This document shows, in pieces, positions 8,723-9,985 of a stretch of 9,985 nt of DNA. The notes below the pieces were generated by a model. It was not told the origin of the DNA. It ran no database searches and saw only the letters and a program-made list of their open reading frames with translations. The position numbers and the translations under genes were made by a program. How positions within the stretch are numbered: the first letter of the stretch is position 1; every line of letters starts with the position of its first letter. This DNA is from an uncultured bacterium (GTDB lineage: Bacteria; Methylomirabilota; Methylomirabilia; Rokubacteriales; CSP1-6). The stretch lies in NCBI GenBank assembly GCA_946479205.1, contig CAMLFJ010000072.1, positions 1 through 9,985 on the forward strand. Direction: 5' to 3'.

Positions 8723-9727
8723 ATGGATCGACGGACCTTCCTCGGGAGCGCGACCGCCGCCTTTCTCGCCGCGCCGCTCGCCGCCGGGGCGCAGCCGGCC
8801 GGGCCGGCCGGGAAGATCTGGCGGATCGGCGTGATCGGCCTCGCCCCCGCGACCACCGACATGGCCGGACCCGATCCGCCGTACCCGTTCATCAAGGCCC
8901 TCCTGGATGGATTGCGGGAGCGCGGCTACGTGTATGGACGGCATTTCGTGACGGAGCCCCGAGGAGCCGAAGGCAGGGCCGAGCGCCTCCCGCGCCTGGT
9001 CGACGAGCTGGTCCGTCTGCCGGTGGATGTGATCGTCCCGGCCGCGGCCGCGCTCCCCGCGCTCCAGCGCGCCACCGCGACGATCCCCGTCGTCGTGCCC
9101 GGCGCGGCCGATCCGGTGGGGGCCGGGTACGCGGGGAGTCTCGCGCGCCCCGGCGGGAACTTCACGGGGCTGAGCCTGCCGTTCCTGGAGCTCGTCGTGA
9201 GGCGGCTCGATCTGCTCAAGGAGCTGGTTCCGTTCGCGGCCACCATCGCGGTCATGTGGGATCAGGCCGCCCCCCAAGTGTGGGACGTGCTCGAGACCGC
9301 GGCCCGTGAGCGGCGCTGGAAGCTGCTGTCGCTCCCGATCCGCGATGTCGGCCAGGCCCAGGAGGCGGTCCGGGCGGCGGCCAAGGCGCGCGCGGGTGGG
9401 CTGCTCGTGACCGCCGGTGCCGCGTTCGATCCGCAGCCCCGACGCATCGTGGAGCCGGTCGCCAAGTACCGGCTGCCCGCGATGTATCACCAGCGATCGT
9501 ACGTTCAGGTTGGCGGACTGCTGTCCTACGGCCCGGATCTGGTCGCGATCTGGCGCGCGTCGGCGGCCTTCGTCGACCGGATCCTCAAGGGGGCGAAGCC
9601 GGGCGATCTCTCCTTCGAGCAGCCGACCAAGATCGATCTGGTGATCAACCTCAAGACCGCCCAGGCCCTGGAGCTGACGATCCCCGGGTCCCTGCTCCGG
9701 CGGGCGGATCAGGTGATCGAGCGATAG
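8723..9727 (+). CDS. ABC_sub_bind-family periplasmic binding protein (PF04392-like), orphan
   Basis: Solute-binding protein of 334 residues from the ABC_sub_bind family, unrelated in sequence to the family 5 protein upstream. The N-terminus MDRRTFLGSA carries a twin-arginine-like RRxFL motif, then a hydrophobic stretch ending AGAQ (21-24), so it is probably exported by Tat or Sec. Family features are clear: KIWRIGVIGL at the mature start, LRERGYVYG, RLPRLVDELVRLPVDVIV, ATIPVVV, the block DPVGAGYAGSLARPGGNFTG, and a C-terminal KIDLVINLKTAQALEL. Translation starts five bases after the DppC-type gene with no clear ribosome site, so it appears to be the last gene of the importer operon. Its usual partner permease (branched-chain or similar type) is absent here. 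Ligand unknown; aromatic amino acids are known for some relatives. Its 3' end overlaps the convergent ABC gene by 77 bases. Confidence 0.9.
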   Translation: MDRRTFLGSATAAFLAAPLAAGAQPAGPAGKIWRIGVIGLAPATTDMAGPDPPYPFIKALLDGLRERGYVYGRHFVTEPRGAEGRAERLPRLVDELVRLPVDVIVPAAAALPALQRATATIPVVVPGAADPVGAGYAGSLARPGGNFTGLSLPFLELVVRRLDLLKELVPFAATIAVMWDQAAPQVWDVLETAARERRWKLLSLPIRDVGQAQEAVRAAAKARAGGLLVTAGAAFDPQPRRIVEPVAKYRLPAMYHQRSYVQVGGLLSYGPDLVAIWRASAAFVDRILKGAKPGDLSFEQPTKIDLVINLKTAQALELTIPGSLLRRADQVIER

Positions 9728-9985
9728 CGGGTCCCTCCACGATCGAGGCGGCGCCGTTCGCGCCGGGCTCCACCATGAGGCGGCGCGCGTGGAAGGGACC
9801 CAGGGTCGTCCGATGGCCGATGCTGAACATCATCGTCTCGGGAAGCCGCTCGCGCATCAGCCGGTAGAGGCGTGCCTCCGTCGCTTCGTCCAGCGCCGAG
9901 GTCGCCTCGTCGAGAAAGAGCCAGTCGGGTTTCTGGAGCAGGGCCCGCGCGAAGGCCATGCGCTGCTGCTCGCCGGGGGAGAGCT
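9651..9985 (-). CDS. SbmA/BacA/YddA-type ABC transporter, C-terminal ATPase end (partial)
   Basis: Only the last 110 residues lie in the window; the start, membrane domain and Walker A are beyond the right edge. The visible part holds the ABC signature LSPGEQQRMAFARALL, Walker B WLFLDE, the D-loop SALD and the H-loop histidine in SIGHRTTL. This is followed by FHARRL, and the GHRxTLxxFHxR pattern is characteristic of the fused permease-ATPase subfamily that includes E. coli YddA and BacA/SbmA relatives (vitamin B12, bleomycin or peptide transport). It is therefore not the missing ATPase of the peptide importer. After FHARRLMVEPG the sequence loses family character and runs on for about 36 residues rich in Pro, Gly, Ala and Ser. 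About the last 24 are antisense to the end of the convergent binding-protein gene. The stop may have been lost from its original place. Confidence 0.88.
   Translation of the reverse strand, partial: LSPGEQQRMAFARALLQKPDWLFLDEATSALDEATEARLYRLMRERLPETMMFSIGHRTTLGPFHARRLMVEPGANGAASIVEGPAIARSPDPPAGAGTRGSSAPGPGRS
9729..9801. repeat. Imperfect inverted repeat with inner hairpin at the convergent gene junction
   Basis: GGGTCCCTCCACG (9729-9741) pairs with CGTGGAAGGGACCC (9788-9801), 13 bases complementary apart from one bulged A. Inside the loop a second perfect hairpin, CGGCGC/GCGCCG, occupies 9749-9754 and 9760-9765. The structure begins one base after the binding-protein stop. Without a T-run it is not a canonical intrinsic terminator, but its place suits transcript 3'-end formation or stabilisation. 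Both arms are also coding on the minus strand. Confidence 0.5.

Noticed and set aside
9651..9985. The right-edge ABC ATPase as the missing ATPase of the peptide importer
   Set aside because: It is on the opposite strand, and its GHRxTLxxFHxR region is that of the SbmA/YddA fused permease-ATPase family rather than DppD/DppF.

Overview
The window is uniformly GC-rich, with G or C at most third codon positions, and is densely coded. No gene-free stretch reaches 300 bases: the longest gaps are 2233-2393 and 5195-5345, and both hold promoter or leader signals. Nothing in it identifies a species. The high GC, the Geobacter-like membrane pyrophosphatase and the ABC_sub_bind-type periplasmic protein suggest a soil or sediment Gram-negative bacterium such as Candidatus Rokubacteria/Methylomirabilota or a deltaproteobacterium-like lineage. 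That placement is inference only.

Left part, minus strand (1-1922): an apparent three-gene run reads HU-family DNA-binding protein (1650-1922), D-alanyl-D-alanine carboxypeptidase (667-1602) and a type II 2-haloacid dehalogenase (1-665, running off the left edge). The last two are separated by one base. HU has a sigma70-like promoter just upstream, placed so close that its mRNA would have almost no leader.

Middle part, plus strand (1978-5194): a glutaredoxin-fold protein that has lost every cysteine is divergent from HU. Next come a clear promoter, a leader with a short tandem repeat, a membrane-bound proton-pumping pyrophosphatase (hppA) with an unusual signal-like N-terminus, and, 26 bases later, a small membrane-anchored coiled-coil protein of unknown function.

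Right part, plus strand (5346-9727): a dipeptide/oligopeptide-type ABC importer is encoded as substrate-binding protein, permease B and permease C. It is followed, 5 bases after permease C, by a second binding protein of an unrelated family (ABC_sub_bind, PF04392) with a Tat-like leader. No import ATPase genes are present. The right edge holds the C-terminal ATPase end of an SbmA/YddA-type ABC transporter on the minus strand. Its tail overlaps the 3' end of the second binding protein, and an imperfect inverted repeat lies at the junction.

The gene content is mostly ordinary housekeeping and transport. The points most worth following up are the cysteine-less glutaredoxin, the hppA/coiled-coil pair, the divergent motif and N-terminus of the pyrophosphatase, and the ATPase-less importer carrying an orphan binding protein. 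I found no CRISPR array, tRNA, rRNA, insertion sequence or defence system.
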